Shown: one piece after another, positions 1 through 7,397 of the stretch | Position numbering within the stretch: position 1 is the stretch's first letter | Layout of the letters: each line of letters opens with the position of its first letter | NCBI GenBank assembly: GCA_023430775.1 | Contig: JAEYYY010000777.1 | Location: 1-29,441 of the forward strand | Length of the DNA stretch: 29,441 bases | DNA from: Pseudomonadota bacterium | GTDB taxonomy: Bacteria; Myxococcota_A; Polyangia; Haliangiales; Haliangiaceae | Direction of reading: 5' to 3' | Made by a program: the position numbers and the translations under genes | The notes under the pieces: model-generated | Told to the model about the DNA's origin: nothing | What the model saw: the letters and a program-made list of their open reading frames with translations, nothing else | Database searches by the model: none

Positions 1-2709
1 CTCGGCCGCGTCGGCGACACGTACTACATCACGATGGAGTACGTGGACGGCGCGGATCTCTACAAGATCCTGCGCAAGGGCTCCGAGATGGATCTCGAGA
101 TGCCGCTCGATTGCTGCGCGTTCATCGCGAAAGAGATCGCGAGCGCGCTCGATCACGCGCACCGCAAGAAGGATCACACCGGGAAGCCGCTCGGCATCGT
201 GCACCGCGACGTGTCTCCGCAGAACGTGCTCGTCTCCTACTCCGGAGAGGTGAAGCTCGTCGATTTCGGAATCGCGAAGGCGACGATGAAAGCGCGCCAG
301 ACCGCGGTCGGCGTGATCAAGGGCAAGTACTACTACATGAGCCCCGAGCAGGCCTGGGGCGATCCGATCGACTTCCGCTCGGACATCTTCAGCGCGGGCA
401 TCGTACTGTACGAGATGATCACGGGGCAGATGCTGTACCTCGAGGAGGATCTGCATCGGCTCCTCGATATGGCGCGCAAGGCGGACATCGCGCCGCCGAG
501 CAGGCTGCGCAAAGGCGTACCGCCGCAGCTCGAGAAGATCGTGATGCACGCGCTGCAGAAGGTGCCGGGCGAGCGCTACCAGAGTGCGGCGGACTTCGCG
601 TCGGACCTCGAGCGCTTCCTGCACGCGTACTCGCCGGTGTTCACCGCGGCGAAGGTGTCGGGGCTGTTGCGGCAGATCGTCGGCGATCCGGTGGTCGTGA
701 ACACGGAGGCCGACTTCCCGGCCATCGAGGTGCACGATGGCGCGAACGCGACGTTCACGCTCGATACGAATGACCTCGTCCACGCGGGTGACGAGCTGCG
801 CGACGAGAACAGCGTCATCTTCGCGATCGACGAGCTGAAGCCGAACTCGCAGCCCAAGATGCAAGCGCGGTCCGGGCCGGCGCAGCCACGCAAGAAGGAA
901 GCGGTCCCCGAGAAGCAGGAGCGCGCGCCGACGGCGCCGACGAAGCAGGTCGTGGGGCTCAAGCCCGCGCAACCGAGCGGGCGTGCTCCCGGCAACATGA
1001 CGCGTGCCCACGCTCCGACGGAGCCGCCACCCGTGGGCCCCGATGGTAAGCCGCGCCCGCCGACGGGAAACCTCGGCGCGAGTGCGGCGCCCATTCCTTC
1101 GCTCAAGTCATCGCTGAAGCCACCGGTGGTCGCGCCGAAGAAGCCGGTGGCGCCGCGCAGGCCCACGGATGACACGCGCCAGCTCGAGCCAGCGCCCGCA
1201 GACAGCGAAGAGAGCGGTCCGATTATCCCGGGAAGCTCTGCTGATCCCGCGACGTGGGAGCACGGCGATCCGGCGGATGATGGCGATCTCGCGAATATCG
1301 GCGAAAACACGATGATCACGACGCCGGCGCAGATGCGCGGCTTCATGCGCGACGCGGGCGAAGAGATCGAAGCCACGATGGTCAGCGCGCCGCCCGTCGC
1401 GTCCGATGGCCCGCCCGGCGACACGTCCGACGACGAGCTCGACACGCATGACGGGGAGCCCGCGGAGGAAGAAGCGGTCGAGGACCCCACGATCGCGCGC
1501 GACTTCCGGGCCAAGCCGTCGGCCAAGCGTCCGGCCCAGCCGCCGCCCGCCGCGCTCGCGGCCAAGATCCACGCGCCGGCGGTCAGCGAGCTGCGCAAGC
1601 CGCGTCCATCCAAGCGCACGCCGCAGGGTGGCGTGCCGGCGCAGCCGAACGTCCTGCAAGCGATCGTCAGCCGACAAGCGAGCGAGCCGATGCCCGTGCC
1701 GCGCGCGCCCGTCGTCGAGCAACCACTGCCGCCTGCACCTCCTCCGCAGTTCCCTCACGCGACACCTGGCGCGCAGCAAGCCGCGCCGCCGTTCGCACCC
1801 GCGACGGGTTACGCCACCGATGCGTCCGGACTTCCGCTCGCGATGCCGACGCCACCGGGAATGCCCGCAGCCCCACCCTATCCACAGCCGTATCCGCAGC
1901 AGTCGTATCCGTATCCGCCGCCGCAACAGCAGCCGTACGCTCAGCCGCAGTACTACCCGCCGGGCCACCCCGCGTACGCGGTGCAGCCGGGCTATCCGCC
2001 GTACCCGCAGCAGCAGCAACATCCAGGGCATCCGGGGCAACCGGGACAGCCGCACATGACGCCCGGTGCGCTGTACTCGATGCAGCCCGCTCCACAGCCG
2101 ATGACGCTCACGGGGCAGCTCCGCCTGTTCGAGGTGGACGAGATGCCGTCGCAGTACAAGCTCGGCGCCGCACGTAAACGGTGGTTCACCTACATCGTCG
2201 CGGGCTTGATCGCGATCTCGGTCGCCGCCGCTGCCACGTTCCTCATCATCCGGTCGACGCGCGAGACAGCGCCGACCGTCGGCTCGATCCGCGTCGAATC
2301 CATCCCGTCGGGGGCCGAGGTCGTGTTCGATGACGTTCGGCTCGCCGGGACGACACCGCTCAACATCCCGTCCGTCCCGGTCAACACGCGTCACACGATC
2401 AAGGTCGAGCTCAAGCGGCACGAGCGTTACACGGAGACCGTCGACGTCCCGACGCGGGGTGGCGAGCTGACGATCAAAGCCGTGCTCAACCCCATGACAG
2501 GAAAGCTGGTAATCGTCAGCCAGCCCGAGGGAGCGGAGGTCTGGATCAACGGTGAAGTCCGAGGCCGGACGCCGACCACGATCAAGGGCCTGGACCTGTC
2601 GTCCGCGAAGAAGCTGGAGCTCCGGCTCAAGGACTACCAGCCGTTCGTTCAGGATCTGGTGTGGCCCGACAACGGCACGATCCAGATCGACGCGAAGCTC
2701 AAGCCCTGA
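1..2709 (+). CDS. Ser/Thr protein kinase with C-terminal PEGA domains (5' end outside window)
   Basis: The reading frame is open from base 1, so the start and the N-lobe with the ATP-binding loop lie upstream. What remains is the C-lobe of a Hanks-type kinase: the catalytic loop HRDVSPQN begins at 202 and the DFG motif is at 262-270, followed by an SPEQ segment. Next comes a long, low-complexity, Pro/Ala/Gln-rich cytoplasmic linker (about 840-2140, very rich in Pro-Tyr-Gln around 1850-2060). A single membrane helix follows at about 2187-2250, then two PEGA-type beta repeats (about 2278-2490 and 2494-2706), each with a PSGAEV/PEGAEV-like core. PEGA repeats are extracytoplasmic modules often tied to surface layers or cell wall. 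By family this is a membrane receptor kinase that phosphorylates Ser/Thr of partner proteins. The substrate is unknown. The neighbouring lipoprotein and bactofilin suggest an envelope-related role, which is inference. Confidence 0.93.
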   Translation, partial: LGRVGDTYYITMEYVDGADLYKILRKGSEMDLEMPLDCCAFIAKEIASALDHAHRKKDHTGKPLGIVHRDVSPQNVLVSYSGEVKLVDFGIAKATMKARQTAVGVIKGKYYYMSPEQAWGDPIDFRSDIFSAGIVLYEMITGQMLYLEEDLHRLLDMARKADIAPPSRLRKGVPPQLEKIVMHALQKVPGERYQSAADFASDLERFLHAYSPVFTAAKVSGLLRQIVGDPVVVNTEADFPAIEVHDGANATFTLDTNDLVHAGDELRDENSVIFAIDELKPNSQPKMQARSGPAQPRKKEAVPEKQERAPTAPTKQVVGLKPAQPSGRAPGNMTRAHAPTEPPPVGPDGKPRPPTGNLGASAAPIPSLKSSLKPPVVAPKKPVAPRRPTDDTRQLEPAPADSEESGPIIPGSSADPATWEHGDPADDGDLANIGENTMITTPAQMRGFMRDAGEEIEATMVSAPPVASDGPPGDTSDDELDTHDGEPAEEEAVEDPTIARDFRAKPSAKRPAQPPPAALAAKIHAPAVSELRKPRPSKRTPQGGVPAQPNVLQAIVSRQASEPMPVPRAPVVEQPLPPAPPPQFPHATPGAQQAAPPFAPATGYATDASGLPLAMPTPPGMPAAPPYPQPYPQQSYPYPPPQQQPYAQPQYYPPGHPAYAVQPGYPPYPQQQQHPGHPGQPGQPHMTPGALYSMQPAPQPMTLTGQLRLFEVDEMPSQYKLGAARKRWFTYIVAGLIAISVAAAATFLIIRSTRETAPTVGSIRVESIPSGAEVVFDDVRLAGTTPLNIPSVPVNTRHTIKVELKRHERYTETVDVPTRGGELTIKAVLNPMTGKLVIVSQPEGAEVWINGEVRGRTPTTIKGLDLSSAKKLELRLKDYQPFVQDLVWPDNGTIQIDAKLKP

Positions 2710-2723
2710 GCGTTTCTCGCGGA

Positions 2724-2745
2724 GCCGGGGCCAACTGTCCTCGGC
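2724..2745 (+). terminator. Possible stem-loop terminator after the PEGA kinase
   Basis: Fifteen bases after the kinase stop, GCCGGGG (2724-2730) can pair with CCTCGGC (2739-2745), with one G-U wobble and an 8-base loop. No run of T follows, so it is at best an atypical terminator. Confidence 0.3.
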
Positions 2746-2859
2746 GATGACGGCGCCTTACCACCTTCACGTCTTCGGTGAACGGTCGGTTATCGTGATG
2801 TCGATCGCTCGCGTGACGGAGCGACGAGTCTCGATGCACGAAGTTCGGAGGGGACTGTT

Positions 2860-4260
2860 ATGATTTCTTTCATGCACGGCCGTATCGCGCGCGTATTTCT
2901 CGTCGGAACACTGACGCTCACTGTCTTCGCATGCGGAAAGCGAAAGAACGATGGCGATGTCGACGGCGGCGGACAAGTCGACGCGGAGTCGTGCACCGAG
3001 CTCGGTTGCTTCATCGTCGACTGCGCGAGCAAAGGCCTCCCGTCGACAACGATCTCCGGCACGGTCTACGCGCCGAACGGAACGCTGCCGCTCTACGGCG
3101 TGAACGTGTACATCCCCGCGTCGGATCCGGGACCGCTTCCGGAAGGCGCGGTGTGCGATCGCTGCGCGAACGGATTGCCCGGCGGCTCGTGGGTCTCCAC
3201 GACGACCGACGAAGCGGGCCGCTTCCAGCTCATCGACGTTCCCGCGACGGACAACGTCCCGCTCGTCATTCAAAGCGGCAAGTGGCGCAAGCAGCTGGTG
3301 CTGTCCACCGTCGCTGCGTGTCAGGACGTCGCGCTCTCGACGGCCGAGACCTCGTTGCCCAAGAACCGCAGCGAAGGCGACATGCCGAGGATCGCGATCA
3401 CCACGGGCAACGCCGACGCGCTCGACTGTCTCCCGCGCAAGCTCGGCATCGATGACTCCGAGATCACCACCGACGGCGGCGGCGGTCACGTCCAGCTCTT
3501 CAGCGGAAACGGCGCCAACAAGTTCGCAGCGACGCACCCCACGGGTGCGATCGACATGGCCGCCGCGACGACGCTGTGGAGCGACGTCAACAAGTTGAAG
3601 GAGTACGACATCGTGATCCTCTCGTGCGAAGGCGGACAAAACGCGAGCACCAAACCGCAGACCACGCTCGACGCGATGAAGGCGTACGCGGATCTCGGCG
3701 GTCGCGTGTTCGCCTCTCACTGGCACAACATCTGGATCAGTGGACACTGGCAAGGCACGGGCAGCGGACAGAAGCCCGCGGTCTGGGGCGGTCAGACGAT
3801 CGCGGCCGGTGGCGTCGCCGACTGGAGCAACCAGGGCACGCTCGGCAGCCCCGATCTCATCGACGAGCTCGGTCACTCCAAAGGCGTGAGCTTCGCGACC
3901 TGGATGGAGAACGTCGGCGGCTCGCCCGTCCGGCGCGGCGAGATTCCCACGACGGAAGGCAAGCTGACCGCAACGGCCCTCGATCTCACCAAAGCCGAGC
4001 GCTGGGTCTACTTCGATCAGACCGCGCAGCGTCCGCAGATCTTCCAGTTCACGACGCCCCTCGAGGCACCGAAGACGGATCGCTGCGGCAAGGTCGTGTT
4101 CTCCGACATGCACGTGTCATCGGGATCGTCATCGAGCTCCTCGCGTCCCTATCCGGGCATGCAAGGCGCCGGCTGCTCGACGAACCCGCTCACGCCCCAA
4201 GAGAAGGCGCTCGCCTTCATCTTCTTCGACCTCGCGTCCTGCGTCGGCGTGATCCAGTAG
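2860..4260 (+). CDS. Lipoprotein with carboxypeptidase-regulatory-like domain (paralogue A)
   Basis: This is a 466-residue protein. A basic, hydrophobic N-terminus ending in a lipobox (TVFAC, Cys25) indicates export and lipid attachment. The ATG at 2860 is supported by a GGAGG ribosome site at 2847-2851. Residues about 64-150 (beginning TTISGTVYAPNG) look like a carboxypeptidase-regulatory-like beta-sandwich. Residues about 245-295 contain YDIVILSCEG and then GGRVFASHWHNIW, a beta-alpha-beta pattern reminiscent of ThuA or glutamine-amidotransferase-like folds; that resemblance is only suggestive. Several cysteines are conserved with the second copy at 4752-6269, and both end with PLTPQEKALAF and a late Cys. 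The bactofilin gene follows after 29 bases and may be co-transcribed. The function is not known; an extracytoplasmic structural or binding role is the simplest guess. Confidence 0.88.
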   Translation: MISFMHGRIARVFLVGTLTLTVFACGKRKNDGDVDGGGQVDAESCTELGCFIVDCASKGLPSTTISGTVYAPNGTLPLYGVNVYIPASDPGPLPEGAVCDRCANGLPGGSWVSTTTDEAGRFQLIDVPATDNVPLVIQSGKWRKQLVLSTVAACQDVALSTAETSLPKNRSEGDMPRIAITTGNADALDCLPRKLGIDDSEITTDGGGGHVQLFSGNGANKFAATHPTGAIDMAAATTLWSDVNKLKEYDIVILSCEGGQNASTKPQTTLDAMKAYADLGGRVFASHWHNIWISGHWQGTGSGQKPAVWGGQTIAAGGVADWSNQGTLGSPDLIDELGHSKGVSFATWMENVGGSPVRRGEIPTTEGKLTATALDLTKAERWVYFDQTAQRPQIFQFTTPLEAPKTDRCGKVVFSDMHVSSGSSSSSSRPYPGMQGAGCSTNPLTPQEKALAFIFFDLASCVGVIQ

Positions 4261-4289
4261 CGCAGCCGCCGTGATACGGTCCGCCGCAG

Positions 4290-4697
4290 ATGGTGGCCAC
4301 AGCTAAGCAGCATGCGATGGGTGAGATCACGACGCTCCTCGGTCGCGGCGCGACCTTCGAGGGCAAGCTCACGTTCGACGGCACCGTCCGCATCGACGGT
4401 CGCTTCAAGGGCGAGGTCTTCTCCGACGACACGCTCGTGATCGGTGAAGGCGCGGTCGTCGAAGCCGAGATCGAGATCGGCGAGATCATCATTCAAGGCA
4501 CCGTGGTCGGGAACATCAAGGCGGCGCGCTCGATCGAGATCCACGCGCCCGGTCGCGTGAAGGGTGACCTGCACACGCCGACGCTCCAGATCGACAAGGG
4601 CGTCATCTTCGAGGGCCGCTCGTTCATGGAAGCGGCGAACGGTGGCCTCAAGCCCGCCGCGGCGCCCAAGCCGCCCGCGCCGACGCCCGTGAAGTAA
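4290..4697 (+). CDS. Bactofilin (polymer-forming cytoskeletal protein)
   Basis: This is a 135-residue protein. Residues about 12-105 carry the regular hydrophobic/glycine periodicity of the bactofilin right-handed beta-helix: a GATFEGKLTFDGTVRIDG segment, then repeated IxIGE, GTVVGNI and GRVKGDL turns. A short Pro/Ala/Lys-rich tail follows. Bactofilins self-assemble without nucleotide into filaments, often on the inner face of the membrane. In myxobacteria and Caulobacter they scaffold cell-shape, chromosome-positioning or wall enzymes. The length and the disordered tail fit the family. The ATG at 4290 is used; an internal ATG at 4317 (MGEI) would also leave the domain intact. The gene lies 29 bases after a lipoprotein gene and faces that gene's paralogue, so a link between the filament and the two lipoproteins is plausible but unproven. 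Confidence 0.93.
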   Translation: MVATAKQHAMGEITTLLGRGATFEGKLTFDGTVRIDGRFKGEVFSDDTLVIGEGAVVEAEIEIGEIIIQGTVVGNIKAARSIEIHAPGRVKGDLHTPTLQIDKGVIFEGRSFMEAANGGLKPAAAPKPPAPTPVK

Positions 4698-4711
4698 CGG
4701 AAACCGAAAAC

Positions 4712-4732
4712 CGCGCCCACGTGGGGGGCGCG
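4712..4732. terminator. Possible bidirectional stem-loop between convergent genes
   Basis: CGCGCCC (4712-4718) can pair with GGGCGCG (4726-4732) across a 7-base loop. It lies in the 54-base gap between the convergent bactofilin and lipoprotein B genes, where a shared terminator is expected. There is no T-tract on either side. Confidence 0.35.
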
Positions 4733-4751
4733 CGTCGAAGCGTGGTCGCGG

Positions 4752-6269
4752 TTAGAAGATCGGTGAGGCCACGCAGGACGCGATGTCGAAGAACATGAAG
4801 GCGAGCGCCTTCTCTTGCGGCGTCAGCGGTTGTGTCGAGCAGCCGCCCGGGTACGCGCCCGAACCGACGGAGTCGGCGGACACGTGCATGTCCGAGAAGA
4901 CGACCTTGCCGCAGCGATCGTTGATCGGCGCTTCGTTTGGCGTCGTGAACTGGAACGTCTGCGGATAGTCGGTGCCGCTGCGCGGGAGATAGACCCAGCG
5001 CTCGGCCTTGGTCAGGTCGACAGCGGAGGCGGTGAGGCGCGGTTGCGTGACCGGAATCTCGCCGCGCGTGGTGGAGCCCATCACGTTGAGCATCCACGTG
5101 GCGAAGGAGGAGCCCTTCGGGTTGTTCGCCTCGTCGATCAGGTCTGTCGCGGTCGACAGGTTCGTGTTGGCGTTCCACTCGGCGATGTTGGCCCAGACGT
5201 CGGGCGACTGGCCGGTGCCGCCGTTCTCGTTGTTGAACTCGCCGCCGACCCAGATGTTGTGCCAGTGCGAGGCGAAGACGCGACCGCCGAGATCCGCGTA
5301 GGCCTTCATCGCGTCGAGGGCAGCTTGCGGTTTGGTGAGTGGGTTCTGCGCGCCTTCGCACGAGAGGAAGACGATGTCGTACGGCCTCAGGTTGTTGACG
5401 TCCGACCAGAACGGCGTGGCCGACGGGATCATGCCGGTGCCGCCTGCGTGCCCGGCGGCGAAGGACGAGCGACCGTTGCCACTGAAGAGATGGAGACGTG
5501 CTGCGCTACCGGGCGGGCCGATCTCGGAGTCGTCGATGCCGAGCTTGCGCGGGAGGCACTCGAGTGCGTCGGCATTGCCGGTGGTGATCGCGATCTTGGG
5601 GAGGGAGCCTTCGGACTTGTTCTTGGGCAGCCGCGTGTCGGCCGCCGGCAGCGCCGTGTCGGTGCACTCTGCAACGGTGGACACCATGATCGTGCGGCGC
5701 CACTTGCCGCTCGAGATGATGATGGGGACGTTCTGGCCTGCGGGCACGTTGATCAGCGTGAACTTGCCGGCTTCGTCGGTGGTGGCTTTGGAGAGCGGGT
5801 AGCCGGGGATCGAGTCCGTGCAGCGGTCACAGATCGCACCGTCGAGCGGATCCGCGACATCTTGGTTTGGAACGTAGACGTCGATCCCGTAGAGCGGCAG
5901 CGTTCCGTTCGGCGCGTAGACCGTGCCCGAGATCGTGGTGAGCGGCATGCCCATCGCGTCGCAGTCGACGATGTTGCACTCGAGGCCGATGCACTCGTCT
6001 TCACCGACGCAGCGTCCATCGGGCGTGCAGCGATAGCCGTCGCCACACTCGAGTCCGCCAGCGGTGCAGTATGCGTTGCACGTTCCGTCGGGCGTGCAGT
6101 GGAACCCGCCCGGGCAGCTCGCGGGTGCGCCTGGCGTCGGATCGCACGAGGTCATGCATGCTGCCGGTGGCGGCACGACGTTGGCGCATTGATCGACGCC
6201 TCCCGGCGGAGAGTCGCCACATCCGACGACCGCGACCACCATGACGTAGGACAAGAGAGTTCCCCGCAT
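4752..6269 (-). CDS. Lipoprotein with Cys-rich N-terminus and carboxypeptidase-regulatory-like domain (paralogue B)
   Basis: The start chosen is the ATG at 6269, which gives a 505-residue precursor with a signal sequence and lipobox (AVVGC, Cys17). The frame stays open further upstream, but that extension is not signal-like. After the lipid anchor comes a cysteine-dense stretch of about 100 residues with two CTPDGxC units, absent from the paralogue at 2860-4260. From there on the two proteins align throughout: TTISGTVYAPNGTLPLYG, GKWRR/GKWRK, LPRKLGIDDSEI, GGRVFASHWHNIW, RCGKVVFSDMHV and PLTPQEKALAF. The match covers the carboxypeptidase-regulatory-like domain and the possible ThuA/amidotransferase-like region. 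The role is unknown; location in the outer membrane or periplasm is expected. Opposite orientation to copy A points to an inverted duplication. Confidence 0.88.
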   Translation of the reverse strand: MRGTLLSYVMVVAVVGCGDSPPGGVDQCANVVPPPAACMTSCDPTPGAPASCPGGFHCTPDGTCNAYCTAGGLECGDGYRCTPDGRCVGEDECIGLECNIVDCDAMGMPLTTISGTVYAPNGTLPLYGIDVYVPNQDVADPLDGAICDRCTDSIPGYPLSKATTDEAGKFTLINVPAGQNVPIIISSGKWRRTIMVSTVAECTDTALPAADTRLPKNKSEGSLPKIAITTGNADALECLPRKLGIDDSEIGPPGSAARLHLFSGNGRSSFAAGHAGGTGMIPSATPFWSDVNNLRPYDIVFLSCEGAQNPLTKPQAALDAMKAYADLGGRVFASHWHNIWVGGEFNNENGGTGQSPDVWANIAEWNANTNLSTATDLIDEANNPKGSSFATWMLNVMGSTTRGEIPVTQPRLTASAVDLTKAERWVYLPRSGTDYPQTFQFTTPNEAPINDRCGKVVFSDMHVSADSVGSGAYPGGCSTQPLTPQEKALAFMFFDIASCVASPIF

Positions 6270-6349
6270 AGTGGAAATGGTACCCCCGCAGGGAAGCGCC
6301 TTGCCAGTATCAGGAGATGGCAGCCGGTGACCACTGCCTCGCCGACATA

Positions 6350-6376
6350 GCCCCACCCGACAAAATCCGGTGGGGC
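6350..6376 (-). terminator. Stem-loop downstream of the DUF5985 operon
   Basis: GCCCCACC (6350-6357) and GGTGGGGC (6369-6376) form a perfect 8-bp stem with an 11-base loop, 34 bases beyond the stop of the last DUF5985-type gene. It fits a transcription end for the minus-strand operon. It lacks a T-tract, and it also lies upstream of lipoprotein B, so a leader role is an alternative. Confidence 0.4.
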
Positions 6377-6410
6377 AGGTCACACGAGCCACTCGCGGAG
6401 GCTCACGTGG

Positions 6411-6674
6411 TCAGCTCTTCGAGGCAGTGTTCTTTCCGACGATCGCCGCGATGATGAGCAGAAACCCGACGAGCCGGATGATGTAGACGAGGTGCGTGTG
6501 CTCGGTGTTGACGAAGCCCACCACCCCCCAGTTGAGACCGAACGTCAGGAACGCGCCCGCGAACCAGAGGAAGAACCGGTCGCGCGTGTTGGACCAATAG
6601 CGGAGGAAGAACACCGCCGCGATGACGCACGCGAACGTGAGTGCGCCGCGCTCCATGGACATGATCGTGTCCAC
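6411..6674 (-). CDS. Small membrane protein, DUF5985-type (second of pair)
   Basis: This protein of about 87 residues is mostly hydrophobic, with about three membrane helices. The central part (FFLRYWSNTRDRFFLWFAGA) matches the pattern I associate with DUF5985: a helix, an Arg-rich turn containing DRFFLWFA, and another helix. The start is taken as the GTG at 6674, which overlaps the preceding stop (TAGTG) and has GGGAG about 8 bases upstream. An ATG at 6662 would remove four residues and is a reasonable alternative. The partner gene at 6674-6937 encodes a similar small membrane protein, so the two may form a hetero-oligomer in the inner membrane. No biochemical function is known to me. Confidence 0.75.
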   Translation of the reverse strand: MDTIMSMERGALTFACVIAAVFFLRYWSNTRDRFFLWFAGAFLTFGLNWGVVGFVNTEHTHLVYIIRLVGFLLIIAAIVGKNTASKS

Positions 6675-6937
6675 TATCGGTTCTCCCACGCGAGGCCGAC
6701 CAGCAGGAGCAACATCGCGACGAGCGCGATCGAGGTTCGCAACAGCGAGAGATCTGCGGCGGAGCCGATCAAGAAGTCCACGACCAACAACAGGTTGTTG
6801 ATCGCGATGCCCACGAAGCACAGCGAGCTCCACAAGAGCAGTCGCGTTCGCCGCGCGAAGTACGCACGAACCAACAAGCTTGCGCAGAACAAACTCGTGA
6901 GCGCGCACAGTCCAAAGACGAGCTCAGGCATCGTCAT
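6674..6937 (-). CDS. Small membrane protein, DUF5985-type (first of pair)
   Basis: This 87-residue protein has about three hydrophobic helices, with an Arg-rich turn (FARRTRLLLWSSLCF) between the first two, in the same place as in the neighbouring protein encoded just downstream. It therefore looks like a diverged sister of that DUF5985-type protein. The coding region overlaps the upstream gene by 14 bases and the downstream GTG by one base, which indicates one transcript with translational coupling. A purine-rich AAGGGG lies just before the ATG at 6937 and is at better spacing for the ATG at 6931, so the true start may be two codons later. The function is unknown. Confidence 0.78.
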   Translation of the reverse strand: MTMPELVFGLCALTSLFCASLLVRAYFARRTRLLLWSSLCFVGIAINNLLLVVDFLIGSAADLSLLRTSIALVAMLLLLVGLAWENR

Positions 6938-7334
6938 CCCCTTTCTTCCGCCGCGGGCGAATCAAGAAGGCGTCCGCGAACGTGCTCGCGGCCATGTTGC
7001 GAATGCGCTCCATCGCGATCCGAGTCGCCGTGTTCACCACGAGGACGCGATCCTCGGTGTAGTGCTTCATCAGCGCTTCGAAGTCCGATGACTTCGCGCG
7101 CGGTCCGAGGACGAGCTGGCCGAACGGTGGCTCGTTCGCCACGAGGATGCCCGACGCGATCAGCTCACTGATCGCGTCGCGCAGCGTTTGTAGATCGAGA
7201 TACGTCCGCTGTTGCAGCACGTCCATCGAGAGCGGCGCGTCCGCGGTGGCGATGTGCCACGAGATATCGACTTTCTCGAGACCGTCGAGGACGTTCTCGA
7301 GGAGCCTGATCAGCTCGGGGCTGAGCCGGACCAT
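6924..7334 (-). CDS. Small winged-helix-like protein of unknown function
   Basis: This protein of 136 residues starts at the ATG at 7334; a GTG three codons earlier (7343) is also possible. The first two-thirds is predicted helical: LSPELIRLLENVLDGLEKV, then SMDVLQQRTYLDLQTLRDAISELIASGILV. The second piece has the layout of a winged-helix DNA- or protein-binding unit, with a recognition-helix-like segment followed by a short beta wing. The tail is Lys/Arg/Asp-rich. There is no signal peptide or membrane helix, so it is cytoplasmic. It overlaps the first DUF5985-type gene by 14 bases and heads the three-gene operon, so it could control or cooperate with the membrane pair. That is inference from position only. 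Confidence 0.72.
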   Translation of the reverse strand: MVRLSPELIRLLENVLDGLEKVDISWHIATADAPLSMDVLQQRTYLDLQTLRDAISELIASGILVANEPPFGQLVLGPRAKSSDFEALMKHYTEDRVLVVNTATRIAMERIRNMAASTFADAFLIRPRRKKGDDDA

Positions 7335-7397
7335 GTGGGGCACATTGCCACGCGGGCGGTCGTATGTACACCAACCATCATTCGAATCCAGCGTTAG

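Noticed and set aside
6270..6392. N-terminal extension of lipoprotein B
   Set aside because: It would bury the signal sequence and lipobox; it also spans the 6350-6376 stem-loop.
7344..7397. Possible promoter (TACATA) before the DUF5985 operon
   Set aside because: No -35 at good spacing could be found, so it is not reported as a feature.
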